From Lonsdalea britannica (GTDB lineage: Bacteria > Pseudomonadota > Gammaproteobacteria > Enterobacterales > Enterobacteriaceae), in NCBI RefSeq assembly GCF_946477055.1, contig NZ_CAMKXG010000003.1, forward strand, positions 1 through 46,368: 46,368 nucleotides of DNA. The letters run 5' to 3'. How positions within the stretch are numbered: position 1 is the first letter of the stretch; every line of letters begins with the position of its first letter. The notes under the pieces are model-generated. The model searched no databases. It had not been told where the DNA came from and saw nothing but the letters and a program-made list of their open reading frames with translations. The position numbers and the translations under genes are program-made. This document shows positions 21,009 to 30,887 of this stretch, piece by piece.

Positions 21009-21032
21009 AGTCATATAGATGTCTAGAAGCCT
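21009..21032. promoter_or_regulatory. Three tandem MET boxes (MetJ operator) before mmuM
   Basis: Three abutting 8-mers AGTCATAT, AGATGTCT, AGAAGCCT match the MetJ consensus AGACGTCT at 5, 7 and 6 of 8 positions. MetJ binds two or more contiguous MET boxes. The site lies 54-77 bases upstream of the mmuM ATG, where a promoter is expected. It implies repression of the mmuM-ABC operon by methionine through S-adenosylmethionine. Confidence 0.7.
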
Positions 21033-21154
21033 TGATAGCTAAAAAACGGGAGAGCTTCAACGCTCTGCGGCAGTTTCACGTTGCCGCCGCCCGCCATGAT
21101 CGCAGCCTCCCAATTGCAACACGGAACACCCTCAGATCCCTGATGAAGCATAAG

Positions 21155-21256
21155 AAAGCGCCCCCTGGCTCCGTCGCGCCGATTGAAGACAACAGTGGGT
21201 CAGCGGCACAGCGACCATATCCTTAAAAAAGTAGGGTCTGCCGGGGCGTTTTTTTT
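21155..21256 (+). other. Candidate structured RNA ending in a T8 run
   Basis: CGCCCC (21159-21164) can pair with GGGGCG (21243-21248), which is followed directly by eight Ts. The arms enclose an inner stem GTCGC/GCGAC with GCCG/CGGC. No gene on this strand lies upstream. It could be a small RNA with its terminator, or a relic. No convincing promoter was seen. Confidence 0.3.
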
Positions 21257-21313
21257 ACGAGGAATATGACAATCGCGCGGAGAAAAGCCGGTCATGATCG
21301 TGAATCGGCGGCG

Positions 21314-21337
21314 AAAAAAAACCGTTTAAAAAAACGG
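21314..21337 (-). terminator. Orphan terminator, minus strand
   Basis: On the minus strand CCGTTT and AAACGG form a 6-bp stem with a T-rich loop, followed by eight Ts. No minus-strand gene lies upstream (the next feature in that direction is the divergent nrdD leader), so its transcript is unknown. The stem is AT-rich and may be weak. Confidence 0.5.
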
Positions 21338-21527
21338 CGAGCAAAGGCCAGAAAACCCTATTTTTCCTATGCCTTTTTGCGCATTTAAATACGGTTTCCA
21401 CCTCCGTTTCTCACGTTTACAAAAAAGGCATCATGCTATTCGTCTCTAATTTAAGCTGTTTAGAAATTTCTTTGTTCTGCATCAATCTCAGCCTGAAATT
21501 GGAGATAAACCTCATTACCAAACTCAC

Positions 21528-21594
21528 TATAATCCCGGCTGGCAAAATTCAATATATAGTGTCTATACTCAGAATAAGACCTACATATAGCGCT
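21528..21594 (+). promoter_or_regulatory. nrdD promoter with two NrdR boxes
   Basis: A perfect TATAAT (21528-21533) is followed by two NrdR boxes, 21547-21562 (14 of 16 match to acaCwAtATaTwGtgt) and 21578-21593 (10 of 16). They are spaced exactly 31 bases, three helical turns, as usual for NrdR pairs. NrdR with bound ATP/dATP represses ribonucleotide reductase genes. No good -35 and no FNR site were seen. Confidence 0.8.
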
Positions 21595-21657
21595 TATCCA
21601 CAAAATCATCCACAACCCCGTGAAGCCCTGATGGGCCGCGGTTGTGCCTGTGGATAA
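21594..21657. repeat. Nested inverted repeat of DnaA-box sequences in the nrdD leader
   Basis: TTATCCACA (21594-21602) is the perfect DnaA box, and its exact complement TGTGGATAA is at 21649-21657. A one-mismatch copy TCATCCACA is at 21606-21614. Inside, CACAACC (21611-21617) pairs with GGTTGTG (21640-21646), and GCCC (21625-21628) with GGGC (21633-21636). As RNA it would fold into a three-tier hairpin ending 31 bases before the nrdD start; as DNA it offers three DnaA sites. Confidence 0.75.
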
Positions 21658-21688
21658 CAACTGCACAGACATTAATGAGGACGCGAAC

Positions 21689-23827
21689 GTGAAACCAGTA
21701 GTGATTAAACGGAACGGCTGTCAGGTACCTTTTGATGAAATTCGTATCCGTGAGGCGGTGGAGCGAGCCGCCAGCGCTACGGGCGTTAACGATCTGGACT
21801 TTTGCGCGACCGTGGCGGCCGCCGTCACCGAGCAGATGCAAGAACGCTCCCGCGTCGAAATCCGCGAAATTCAGGACGCGGTCGAAAACCTGCTGATGTC
21901 GAGCAACTACAAGCCTGTCGCTCGCGCCTACATCGAATATCGTCACGACCGCGACGTCTCACGCGAACGTCAGGGACGCCTGACGCAGGAAATTCGTGGT
22001 CTGGTTGAACAGAGCAACGTTTCCCTGCTTAACGAGAACGCCAACAAAGACAGCAAGGTGATCCCGACTCAGCGCGACCTGCTGGCCGGTATCGTCGCGA
22101 AACACTACGCCAAGCTGCACATCCTGCCGCGCGACGTGGTGCTGGCGCATGAGCGCGGGGAAATCCACTACCACGATCTGGATTACTCACCGTTCTTCCC
22201 CATGTTCAACTGCATGCTGATCGACCTGAATGGCATGCTGACGCAGGGCTTCAAGATGGGTAACGCCGAGATCGAGCCGCCTCGCTCTATCTCTACGGCG
22301 ACAGCCGTCACCGCGCAGATCATCGCGCAGGTCGCCAGCCATATCTACGGCGGCACCACCATCAACCGCATTGACGAAATTCTGGCGCCGTTCGTCGCCG
22401 CCAGTTACAAGAAGCATCAGGCCGTAGCGGAAGAGTGGAACATTCCTGACGCCGAACGCTATGCGCACAGCCGCACTGAAAAAGAGTGTTACGACGCCTT
22501 CCAGTCGCTGGAATATGAAGTTAATACGCTGCACACCGCCAACGGCCAGACGCCGTTCGTGACCTTCGGTTTCGGGCTGGGCACCAGCTGGGAATCTCGC
22601 CTAATTCAGGAATCCATCCTGCGCAATCGCATCGCCGGGCTGGGTAAAAATCGCAAAACCGCGGTATTTCCGAAGCTGGTCTTCGCCGTGCGCGACGGCC
22701 TTAACCACAAACCGGGCGATCCGAGCTACGACATCAAACAGCTGGCGCTGGAGTGCGCCAGCAAACGCATGTACCCGGATATCCTGAACTACGATCAGGT
22801 GGTGAAAGTCACCGGTTCGTTCAAGACGCCGATGGGCTGCCGCAGCTTCCTCAACGTCTATGAAGAGAACGGCGAGCAGATCCACGACGGCCGCAACAAC
22901 CTCGGCGTGATCAGTCTAAACCTGCCGCGCATCGCGCTGGAAGCCAAAGGGGATGAGTCTCAGTTCTGGACATTGCTTGACCAGCGGCTGGAACTGGCGA
23001 AGAAAGCGCTGATGACCCGCGTCGCCCGTCTGGAAAACGTGAAGGCGCGCGTCGCCCCCATCCTCTACATGGAAGGCGCCTGCGGCGTACGTCTGAAAGC
23101 GGACGACAATATCGCTGAAATCTTCAAGAATGGCCGCGCGTCTATTTCTCTCGGCTATATCGGCGTACATGAAACGATCAACGCGCTGTTCGGCAATGAG
23201 AAACATGTCTTCGACGACGAAACGCTGCGTGAAAAGGCCGTCGCGATTGTGGCGCATCTGAAAGCCGCGACCGACCGCTGGAAAGAAGAAACCGGCTACG
23301 GCTTCAGCCTGTACAGCACGCCGAGTGAAAACCTGTGCGACCGCTTCTGCCGTCTGGATACCGCGGAGTTCGGCGTAGTCGCGGGCGTGACCGACAAAGG
23401 CTACTACACCAACAGCTTCCATCTCGACGTCGAGAAGAAGGTGAACCCGTACGAAAAAATCAATTTCGAAGCGCCGTATCCGGCGTTGGCGAACGGCGGC
23501 TTCATCTGTTACGGCGAATATCCTAACCTGCAGCACAACCTTAAAGCGCTGGAAGACGTCTGGGATTACAGCTACAGCCGCGTCCCTTATTACGGGACCA
23601 ACACGCCGATCGACGAATGCTACGAGTGCGGCTTCACCGGCGAGTTCGCCTGCACCAGCAAAGGCTTTACCTGCCCGAAATGCGGTAACCACGACTCCTC
23701 GCGTGTTTCCGTCACCCGCCGTGTCTGCGGCTATCTGGGCAGCCCGGACGCGCGTCCGTTTAACGCGGGCAAACAGGAAGAGGTAAAACGCAGAATCAAA
23801 CATCTGGCTAACGGCCAGCTGGGGTAA
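21689..23827 (+). CDS. nrdD: Anaerobic ribonucleoside-triphosphate reductase NrdD
   Basis: Glycyl-radical class III enzyme that makes dNTPs from NTPs with formate as reductant under anoxia. The start is a GTG at 21689 (VKPVVIKRNGCQVPF) with GAGG eight bases upstream; this gives 712 residues, the E. coli length, whereas a start further upstream would read through the leader hairpin. ATP-cone domain at residues 1-95; active-site region with TPMGCRSFLNVYEENGE; C-terminal zinc site with Cys pairs in DECYECGFTG and CPKCGNHD; glycyl-radical loop RRVCGYLGSPDARP. NrdG follows. Confidence 0.97.
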   Translation: MKPVVIKRNGCQVPFDEIRIREAVERAASATGVNDLDFCATVAAAVTEQMQERSRVEIREIQDAVENLLMSSNYKPVARAYIEYRHDRDVSRERQGRLTQEIRGLVEQSNVSLLNENANKDSKVIPTQRDLLAGIVAKHYAKLHILPRDVVLAHERGEIHYHDLDYSPFFPMFNCMLIDLNGMLTQGFKMGNAEIEPPRSISTATAVTAQIIAQVASHIYGGTTINRIDEILAPFVAASYKKHQAVAEEWNIPDAERYAHSRTEKECYDAFQSLEYEVNTLHTANGQTPFVTFGFGLGTSWESRLIQESILRNRIAGLGKNRKTAVFPKLVFAVRDGLNHKPGDPSYDIKQLALECASKRMYPDILNYDQVVKVTGSFKTPMGCRSFLNVYEENGEQIHDGRNNLGVISLNLPRIALEAKGDESQFWTLLDQRLELAKKALMTRVARLENVKARVAPILYMEGACGVRLKADDNIAEIFKNGRASISLGYIGVHETINALFGNEKHVFDDETLREKAVAIVAHLKAATDRWKEETGYGFSLYSTPSENLCDRFCRLDTAEFGVVAGVTDKGYYTNSFHLDVEKKVNPYEKINFEAPYPALANGGFICYGEYPNLQHNLKALEDVWDYSYSRVPYYGTNTPIDECYECGFTGEFACTSKGFTCPKCGNHDSSRVSVTRRVCGYLGSPDARPFNAGKQEEVKRRIKHLANGQLG

Positions 23828-23838
23828 TCCTGCTTTCT

Positions 23839-23880
23839 CAGCGCCTGGCCGACAATATTGATGCTGCCGGCCGGGCGCTG
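23839..23880. repeat. Hairpin in the nrdD-nrdG gap
   Basis: CAGCGCCTGGCC (23839-23850) pairs with GGCCGGGCGCTG (23869-23880) through 11 Watson-Crick pairs and one G-T pair, with an 18-base loop. No T run follows. It may protect or process the nrdD-nrdG mRNA. Confidence 0.5.
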
Positions 23881-23986
23881 ACGCTTCCCGCTCATCGAGT
23901 CCCCATTCGCTCTCCCCTTGGGGATTCGAATCACACGCTGCTCAAGACAGGCCGTCTTTGGACGACCCCGGATAGGGACAACCGTG

Positions 23987-24451
23987 ATGAATTACCTTCA
24001 GTACTACCCCGTGGATGTCGTTAACGGCCCCGGCACACGCTGCGCGCTGTTTGTCGCCGGGTGCGAACATCAATGTCCGGGTTGTTATAACAAAACCACC
24101 TGGCGGCTCAGCGCCGGTCAGCCGTTTACGCAGGTCGAAGAGGATCGGATTATCGCCGACCTGCAAGATACCGACATCCCACGTCAGGGTATTACCCTCT
24201 CCGGCGGCGATCCGCTGCACCCGCAGAACGTGCCGGACATCCTGCGTCTGGTACAGCGTATCCGCCGCGAGTGCGCGGGCAAGGATATCTGGGTGTGGAC
24301 GGGCTATTTGCTTGCGGAGCTGACGCCGGAACAGCGTCAGGTAGTTGATCTGATTAACGTGCTGGTTGACGGTAAGTTCGTGCAGGATTTGAAAGACCCC
24401 TCGCTGATCTGGCGCGGCAGCAGCAATCAGGTCATCCATCACCTGCGTTGA
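23987..24451 (+). CDS. nrdG: Anaerobic ribonucleotide reductase activase NrdG
   Basis: Radical SAM enzyme that installs the glycyl radical on NrdD. The ATG at 23987 (MNYLQYYPVDVVNGPGTRC) gives 154 residues, as in E. coli; the open frame upstream (from 23918) is not part of the family. The iron-sulfur cluster motif is CEHQCPGCYN (C-x3-C-x2-C), followed by LSGGDPLHPQNV. AGGGACA precedes the start. The stop lies 4 bases from the end of the convergent yhbP-like gene. Confidence 0.96.
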   Translation: MNYLQYYPVDVVNGPGTRCALFVAGCEHQCPGCYNKTTWRLSAGQPFTQVEEDRIIADLQDTDIPRQGITLSGGDPLHPQNVPDILRLVQRIRRECAGKDIWVWTGYLLAELTPEQRQVVDLINVLVDGKFVQDLKDPSLIWRGSSNQVIHHLR

Positions 24452-24455
24452 GGCT

Positions 24456-24911
24456 TCAGCGTGATGACACGACTGCGCCGTCTCGTTGCCACTGCAGACA
24501 GGTCCCCAAGCTAAGCCGGTTGTCGGTCATTTTCAGCTCCGTCAGCGTTAAGCGCCATAGCGGCGAACGGGACCGTCGGGCAAGGGCGAACCGCGCATTG
24601 TAACGATCGCGGGCGACGTGCGCCTCCGCGCCTTGCAACAGGCGGGCCTCGGCCCGGAACTGTACGCCCTGAATCAACATCTCGTTTTTCTGCTGATCGC
24701 TGACGGTGCCCGCCACCAGCGGGTAGTCCCGCATCAATTGGGCATGCCGCGTGTCCGCCGGAGTCATAATATCGAAGGCCGCCCTGTCCGCGTCATAAAC
24801 GTAGAAACTGTTGGCGCACCATAGATTGTCGGCATCGCCCGTACACAGCGTCAGCACATGATGCCGACGCAGGTAACGTGATATCGCCGCCGAGATCGCT
24901 TCTGAATTCAT
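24456..24911 (-). CDS. yhbP: YhbP-like UPF0306 family protein
   Basis: A 151-residue protein of the UPF0306 family, which has the split-barrel fold of flavin/pyridoxamine-phosphate oxidase-like proteins. No activity is established. Conserved parts: ISRYLRRHHVLTLCTGDADNLWCANSFYVYDADRAAFDIMT, TRHAQL, GVQFRAEARLLQG, and LTELKMTDNRLSLGT. Start at ATG 24911 with GGAGG upstream; the frame is open to 25025 but the extension is Arg-rich and unlike the family. Placed by weak memory of E. coli YhbP, so the symbol is tentative. Confidence 0.75.
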   Translation of the reverse strand: MNSEAISAAISRYLRRHHVLTLCTGDADNLWCANSFYVYDADRAAFDIMTPADTRHAQLMRDYPLVAGTVSDQQKNEMLIQGVQFRAEARLLQGAEAHVARDRYNARFALARRSRSPLWRLTLTELKMTDNRLSLGTCLQWQRDGAVVSSR

Positions 24912-25241
24912 CCTGATAGCCTCCCTCCACTGACTAAGCGTAGCAGCACTTTTCCTGCGGCGGCGCGAACGCACCGTCAGTCCAATGACGCCTTCAAAAG
25001 CCAGAGTGCGGCGCGGCATCCCCATCTTAATCTCGTTCTGGGGGGGCGCGCCTCCTCACTGCTCGATCAACCGTACCGTCATGAGCGCGTCGGCCAGATA
25101 ACCCTTTTACCCATAATATTCACCATGAGTAATGACTTCGCCACGTCATCAATTTCGGCGAAAATGCCGGTTTTTTTCACCGACTAGCGCCTAATTTAAG
25201 GATCAATGTGTGCGGTTGGTAACATTCGGCGCAGGAAGGTG

Positions 25242-25285
25242 TTGATTAGCTAAACCGATTCTTCTATTTTAGCGGCCGGTTTATC
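25242..25285 (+). promoter_or_regulatory. scrK promoter with two ScrR operators
   Basis: -35 TTGATT (25242-25247), 17 bases, -10 TATTTT (25265-25270). Operator-like palindromes modelled on GCTAAACC/GGTTTAGC lie at 25249-25264 (left half perfect, between -35 and -10) and 25270-25285 (right half 7 of 8). Their centres are 21 bases apart, two helical turns. The rest of the 397-base gap (24912-25241) shows no gene. Confidence 0.75.
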
Positions 25286-25308
25286 AATCCCAGTTAAAGA
25301 GCATAGTT

Positions 25309-26235
25309 ATGTCACATAAAGTATGGGTCATGGGCGATGCCGTGGTTGACCTTATTCCAGAAGGCACGGATCGTTATCTGAAATGTCCTGGCGGCGCACC
25401 GGCGAACGTCGCCGTGGGTGTGGCCCGTCTCGGCGGTGAGAGCGCATTTATCGGCCGCGTGGGCGAAGACGCCTTCGGTCGCTTCCTGCGTACGGTGCTG
25501 ATCGAGGAACAGGTGGACACCGGTTTTATGCAGCTGGACCGTAAGCATCGGACGTCTACCGTACTGGTCGAGTTGGACGATCAGGGCGAGCGCTCTTTCA
25601 CCTTCATGGTGCGCCCCAGCGCCGACCTGTTTATTCAGTCTCACGACCTGCCTGATTTCCAGCGCGGCGAGTGGCTGCATCTGTGCTCTATCGCTCTTTC
25701 TCAGGAACCTTCACGCGGTACGGCGCTGGAAGCCATGAAGCGTATCCGCGAAGCGCAGGGTTGGGTCAGCTTCGATCCGAACATCCGTGAAGACCTGTGG
25801 GAAGACGAACAGGAACTGCGTGATTGTCTGGATCAGGCGCTGTCTCTGTCCGATGCCGTGAAGCTGTCGGAAGACGAGTTCCTGTTCCTGAGCGGTACGT
25901 CCGAGATCGAACAGGGCACGGAAGCGCTGATGTCCCGTTACGGCCTGAAACTGCTGCTGGTCACCCAGGGCGGCAACGGCGTATGGCTGCGTGATAGCAA
26001 GAACCTGAAACACTTCGACGCGCCGTACGTGACTCCTGTCGACACGACGGGCGCGGGTGATGCCTTTGTCGCTGGCCTGCTGCAAGGTTTGGCGCAGCAC
26101 GACGATTTGAACAACATCGCCCAGTGGATGGATATCGTGGATCAAGCGCAGCGCTGCGGCGCTCTCGCGACCACCGCCAAAGGCGCGATGACGGCGCTGC
26201 CTTACGCGCATCAGTTAGCCACGCCGCTTTCCTAA
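25309..26235 (+). CDS. scrK: Fructokinase ScrK
   Basis: Phosphorylates the free fructose released by ScrB from sucrose 6-phosphate. 308 residues, PfkB/ribokinase family. N-terminal MGDAVVDLIPEG and GGAPANVAVGVARLGG; C-terminal signature DTTGAGDAFVAGLL with the catalytic Asp at 251. Has its own promoter and operators and lies ahead of scrYAB on the same strand, as in the Klebsiella/pUR400 type scr regulon. Confidence 0.95.
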   Translation: MSHKVWVMGDAVVDLIPEGTDRYLKCPGGAPANVAVGVARLGGESAFIGRVGEDAFGRFLRTVLIEEQVDTGFMQLDRKHRTSTVLVELDDQGERSFTFMVRPSADLFIQSHDLPDFQRGEWLHLCSIALSQEPSRGTALEAMKRIREAQGWVSFDPNIREDLWEDEQELRDCLDQALSLSDAVKLSEDEFLFLSGTSEIEQGTEALMSRYGLKLLLVTQGGNGVWLRDSKNLKHFDAPYVTPVDTTGAGDAFVAGLLQGLAQHDDLNNIAQWMDIVDQAQRCGALATTAKGAMTALPYAHQLATPLS

Positions 26236-26241
26236 AACTTT

Positions 26242-26282
26242 CCTGTTCCCGCGTAAAAAAGACGACGCGGGAACAGGTATTT
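26242..26282 (+). terminator. scrK terminator
   Basis: CCTGTTCCCGCGT (26242-26254) and ACGCGGGAACAGG (26265-26277) form a perfect 13-bp stem with a 10-base loop, followed by TATTTTG. It separates scrK from the scrY promoter; the interrupted T tract may allow some read-through. Confidence 0.75.
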
Positions 26283-27994
<1,712 letters not shown>

Positions 27995-28010
27995 TTGATT
28001 CAGCCTTTAC

Positions 28011-28040
28011 CCGCGGCCGTCTTCGGATTGCCGCGGTTTT
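28011..28040 (+). terminator. Partial terminator between scrY and scrA
   Basis: CCGCGGC (28011-28017) and GCCGCGG (28030-28036) flank a 12-base loop, followed by four Ts. A weak terminator here would let the porin message exceed that of scrAB. Confidence 0.5.
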
Positions 28041-28076
28041 AGCTGATGTAGTGTTGTTTGATTTATGAGGAAACTT

Positions 28077-29447
28077 ATGGACATTAAAGCCACTGCGGCT
28101 TCTCTTCTCACCCTGCTGGGCGGGAAGGACAATATCGCCAGCGCGGCCCACTGTGCCACACGTCTGCGTCTGGTGTTAAAAGATGATAATAAGGCGGACA
28201 AAGCCGCTATCGAGAAACTGGAAGGCGTTAAAGGCTGTTTCCAAAACTCAGGGCAAATGCAGGTCATTTTCGGCTCCGGTCTGGTCAACAAGGTCCATGC
28301 GGAGTTCATTAAAGCCGCGGGCGTCAACGAGTCCAGCAAAGCAGAGGCCGCGTCGGCCGCAGCCAAAAAGCTGAACCCGTTGCAGCGTCTGGCGCGTCTG
28401 CTGTCCAACATCTTCGTGCCTATCATTCCGGCTATCGTCGCTTCCGGCTTGCTGATGGGCCTGCTGGGAATGATCAAAACCTATAACTGGGTGAATCCGG
28501 ATAGCGCCATTTTCATCCTGCTGGATATCTTCAGCTCCGCCGCCTTTATCATTCTGCCGATCCTGATTGGTTTCACCTCCGCGCGCGAATTCGGCGGTAA
28601 CCCGTATCTGGGGGCGACGCTCGGAGGGATTCTGACCCACCCTGCGCTGACCAACGCCTGGGGCGTCACCGAAGGGTTCAAGACCATGCACCTGTTCGGT
28701 TACGACATCGCCATGATCGGCTATCAGGGTACCGTGTTCCCGGTACTGCTGGCGGTTTGGTTCATGAGCCTGGTGGAAAAACGCCTGCGCAAAATCATCC
28801 CTAACGCGCTGGATATCATCCTGACGCCGTTCCTGACCGTCATCATCTCCGGCTTCGTTGCCATGCTGGTGATTGGTCCTGCGGGCCGGATGCTGGGCGA
28901 CGGTATCTCCATGGTACTGAGCACCCTGATCGCGCATGCAGGTTGGTTTGCGGGTCTGCTCTTCGGCGGTCTCTACTCCGTGATTGTGATCACCGGTGTA
29001 CACCACAGCTTCCACGCCATCGAAGCCGGTCTGCTGGGCAATCCGAATATCGGCGTTAACTTCCTGCTGCCGATCTGGTGTATGGCTAACATCGCTCAGG
29101 GCGGCGCCTGCCTGGCGGTTTACTTCAAAACCAAAGATGCCCGCATCAAAGCCATCGCCATCCCTTCCGGTTTCTCGGCACTGCTGGGAATTACCGAAGC
29201 GGCGCTGTTCGGCATCAACCTGCGCTTTGTGAAACCGTTCCTGGCCGCTATCGCTGGCGGTGCGCTGGGCGGCGCCTGGGTCGTGGCGAACCACGTTGGC
29301 ATGACCGCCGTGGGCCTGACCGGTATTCCGGGCATGGCGATCGTAAAACCCGACTCATTTATCAGTTATGTGATCGGCATGCTGATAGCCTTTGGGACAG
29401 CCTTCGTGCTTTCACTGCTCCTGAGATACAAAACGGATAGCAAATAA
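28077..29447 (+). CDS. scrA: Sucrose PTS permease ScrA, enzyme IIBC
   Basis: Imports sucrose and phosphorylates it to sucrose 6-phosphate, using an external glucose-type EIIA. The ATG at 28077 has GAGGA upstream and gives 456 residues, the Klebsiella length; an ATG at 28065 has no ribosome site. The IIB domain carries the phosphorylated Cys26 (SAAHCATRLRLVL). IIC begins at about residue 105 (LARLLSNIFVPIIPAIVASG) and includes the conserved GVHHSFHAIE segment. No IIA domain is fused. Its stop overlaps the scrB start (TAATG). Confidence 0.96.
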   Translation: MDIKATAASLLTLLGGKDNIASAAHCATRLRLVLKDDNKADKAAIEKLEGVKGCFQNSGQMQVIFGSGLVNKVHAEFIKAAGVNESSKAEAASAAAKKLNPLQRLARLLSNIFVPIIPAIVASGLLMGLLGMIKTYNWVNPDSAIFILLDIFSSAAFIILPILIGFTSAREFGGNPYLGATLGGILTHPALTNAWGVTEGFKTMHLFGYDIAMIGYQGTVFPVLLAVWFMSLVEKRLRKIIPNALDIILTPFLTVIISGFVAMLVIGPAGRMLGDGISMVLSTLIAHAGWFAGLLFGGLYSVIVITGVHHSFHAIEAGLLGNPNIGVNFLLPIWCMANIAQGGACLAVYFKTKDARIKAIAIPSGFSALLGITEAALFGINLRFVKPFLAAIAGGALGGAWVVANHVGMTAVGLTGIPGMAIVKPDSFISYVIGMLIAFGTAFVLSLLLRYKTDSK

Positions 29448-30859
29448 TGAGAGAAACCCACTTATTAAAACGTATGGCTCATGCCTTGATGTCGGCTCAA
29501 TCGCGCCAGTGCTATGACCCTTACCGTCCGCAGTGGCACCTGTCACCGAATGTCGGTTTGCTGAACGATCCTAACGGATTCATTCAGCATAAAGGGCGTT
29601 ACCATCTGTTTTATCAGTGGAATCCATTAGCTTGCGCCCACGGAGCCAAATTCTGGGGGCACTGGAGTTCAGCCGATCTGGTCAACTGGCGCAACGAACC
29701 TGTGGCGCTGGTGCCGGCCGAAAGTTATGAAAGCCACGGCTGCTACTCCGGCTCGGCGGTGGAAGATGACGACGGCACGCTGACGTTGGTCTATACCGGC
29801 AACGTGAAGTACGACGACGGCTCCCGCACGGCCAACCAGTGTCTGGCTCGGGAAAATGCCGACGGCACGTTCGACAAACTCGGCACCGTACTGCCGCTGC
29901 CGGAAGGTTATACCGGCCATGTACGCGACCCGAAGGTTTGGCGTCATGACGGCAAGTGGTACATGGTGCTCGGCGCTCAGGACACCGATTTGCAGGGCAA
30001 GGTGCTGCTGTTCTCCTCCGACGATCTGCACCAGTGGCAGTCTCTGGGCGAAATCGCCGGTTCCCGCCTCGGCGGACTGGGCGATTTCGGCTACATGTGG
30101 GAATGTCCGGACCTGTTCCCGTTAGGGCAGCACGACGTGCTGATTTGCAGTCCACAAGGTCTGGCGGCCGAAGAAGAACGCTACCTGAACATCTTTCAGG
30201 CGGGCTACTTCGTCGGCAAGCTTGATTATGACCAAGGGCAGTTCACCCACGGAGACTTTCAGGAGCTGGATCTGGGCTTTGAGTTCTATGCGCCGCAGAC
30301 CACGACGAGTCAGGACGGCCGTCGCCTGATGTTCGGCTGGATGGCGGTTCCGGAACAGGATGAGTTCCAGCAGCCTACCCTCGAATACGGCTGGGTACAC
30401 ACCATGACCTGCCCGCGTGAGCTGACGCTTCAGGACGGCATGCTTTATCAGCAGCCCGCCCGAGAGTTGCAGAGCCTGCGCACGCAGAAGCACGTCTGGA
30501 AAGGCGTCGCGGATTATGCGCCGGTCCTGCCTGCAGGCAGCGCGGAACTGATTGTGGATACGCAGGGCGAATTCCAGATCAACTTCGCCAACCTGATGGT
30601 GTTGTGCTGGGATGGCGAACGGCTGACGCTGAGTCGTCACAACCTGCGTACAGGCGAGCCGGAACACCGTTACTGGCGCGGCGAACTGCACTACCTGCAT
30701 ATCCTGTGCGATCGCTCCAGCGTGGAGATCTTCATCAACCACGGCGCCGCCGTGATGTCGGCCCGCTATTTCCCACAGCGGGATGCCACCGTCAGTTTCA
30801 GCGGTTCAGGGAGGTTAACGCTGCAGCACTGGCTGTTAGCGCCATGCGTGATAGAATAG
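29447..30859 (+). CDS. scrB: Sucrose-6-phosphate hydrolase ScrB
   Basis: Glycoside hydrolase family 32 invertase that cuts sucrose 6-phosphate to glucose 6-phosphate and fructose. 470 residues. The nucleophile Asp is in LLNDPNGFIQHKGRYHLFYQW; the transition-state stabiliser Asp in HVRDPKVWRH; the acid/base Glu in MWECPDLFPL. The C-terminal beta-sandwich runs from about residue 330. The start codon shares one base with the scrA stop, so they are translationally coupled. Confidence 0.96.
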   Translation: MRETHLLKRMAHALMSAQSRQCYDPYRPQWHLSPNVGLLNDPNGFIQHKGRYHLFYQWNPLACAHGAKFWGHWSSADLVNWRNEPVALVPAESYESHGCYSGSAVEDDDGTLTLVYTGNVKYDDGSRTANQCLARENADGTFDKLGTVLPLPEGYTGHVRDPKVWRHDGKWYMVLGAQDTDLQGKVLLFSSDDLHQWQSLGEIAGSRLGGLGDFGYMWECPDLFPLGQHDVLICSPQGLAAEEERYLNIFQAGYFVGKLDYDQGQFTHGDFQELDLGFEFYAPQTTTSQDGRRLMFGWMAVPEQDEFQQPTLEYGWVHTMTCPRELTLQDGMLYQQPARELQSLRTQKHVWKGVADYAPVLPAGSAELIVDTQGEFQINFANLMVLCWDGERLTLSRHNLRTGEPEHRYWRGELHYLHILCDRSSVEIFINHGAAVMSARYFPQRDATVSFSGSGRLTLQHWLLAPCVIE

Positions 30860-30887
30860 TTTCCCTTTTTTCTACCATTAAGAACGA

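Noticed and set aside
21460..21672. 70-codon minus-strand frame across the nrdD leader
   Set aside because: Its reading overlaps the NrdR boxes and the palindrome, has no ribosome site and no protein-like composition; these bases are explained as control elements.
25156..25177. Possible terminator before scrK (CGGC/GCCG plus seven Ts)
   Set aside because: The stem has only four pairs and no plus-strand transcript is expected to end there.
25205..25235. CRP-like site before scrK (AATGTG ... AACATT)
   Set aside because: The half-sites are two bases too far apart for a CRP dimer and the inner positions do not match.
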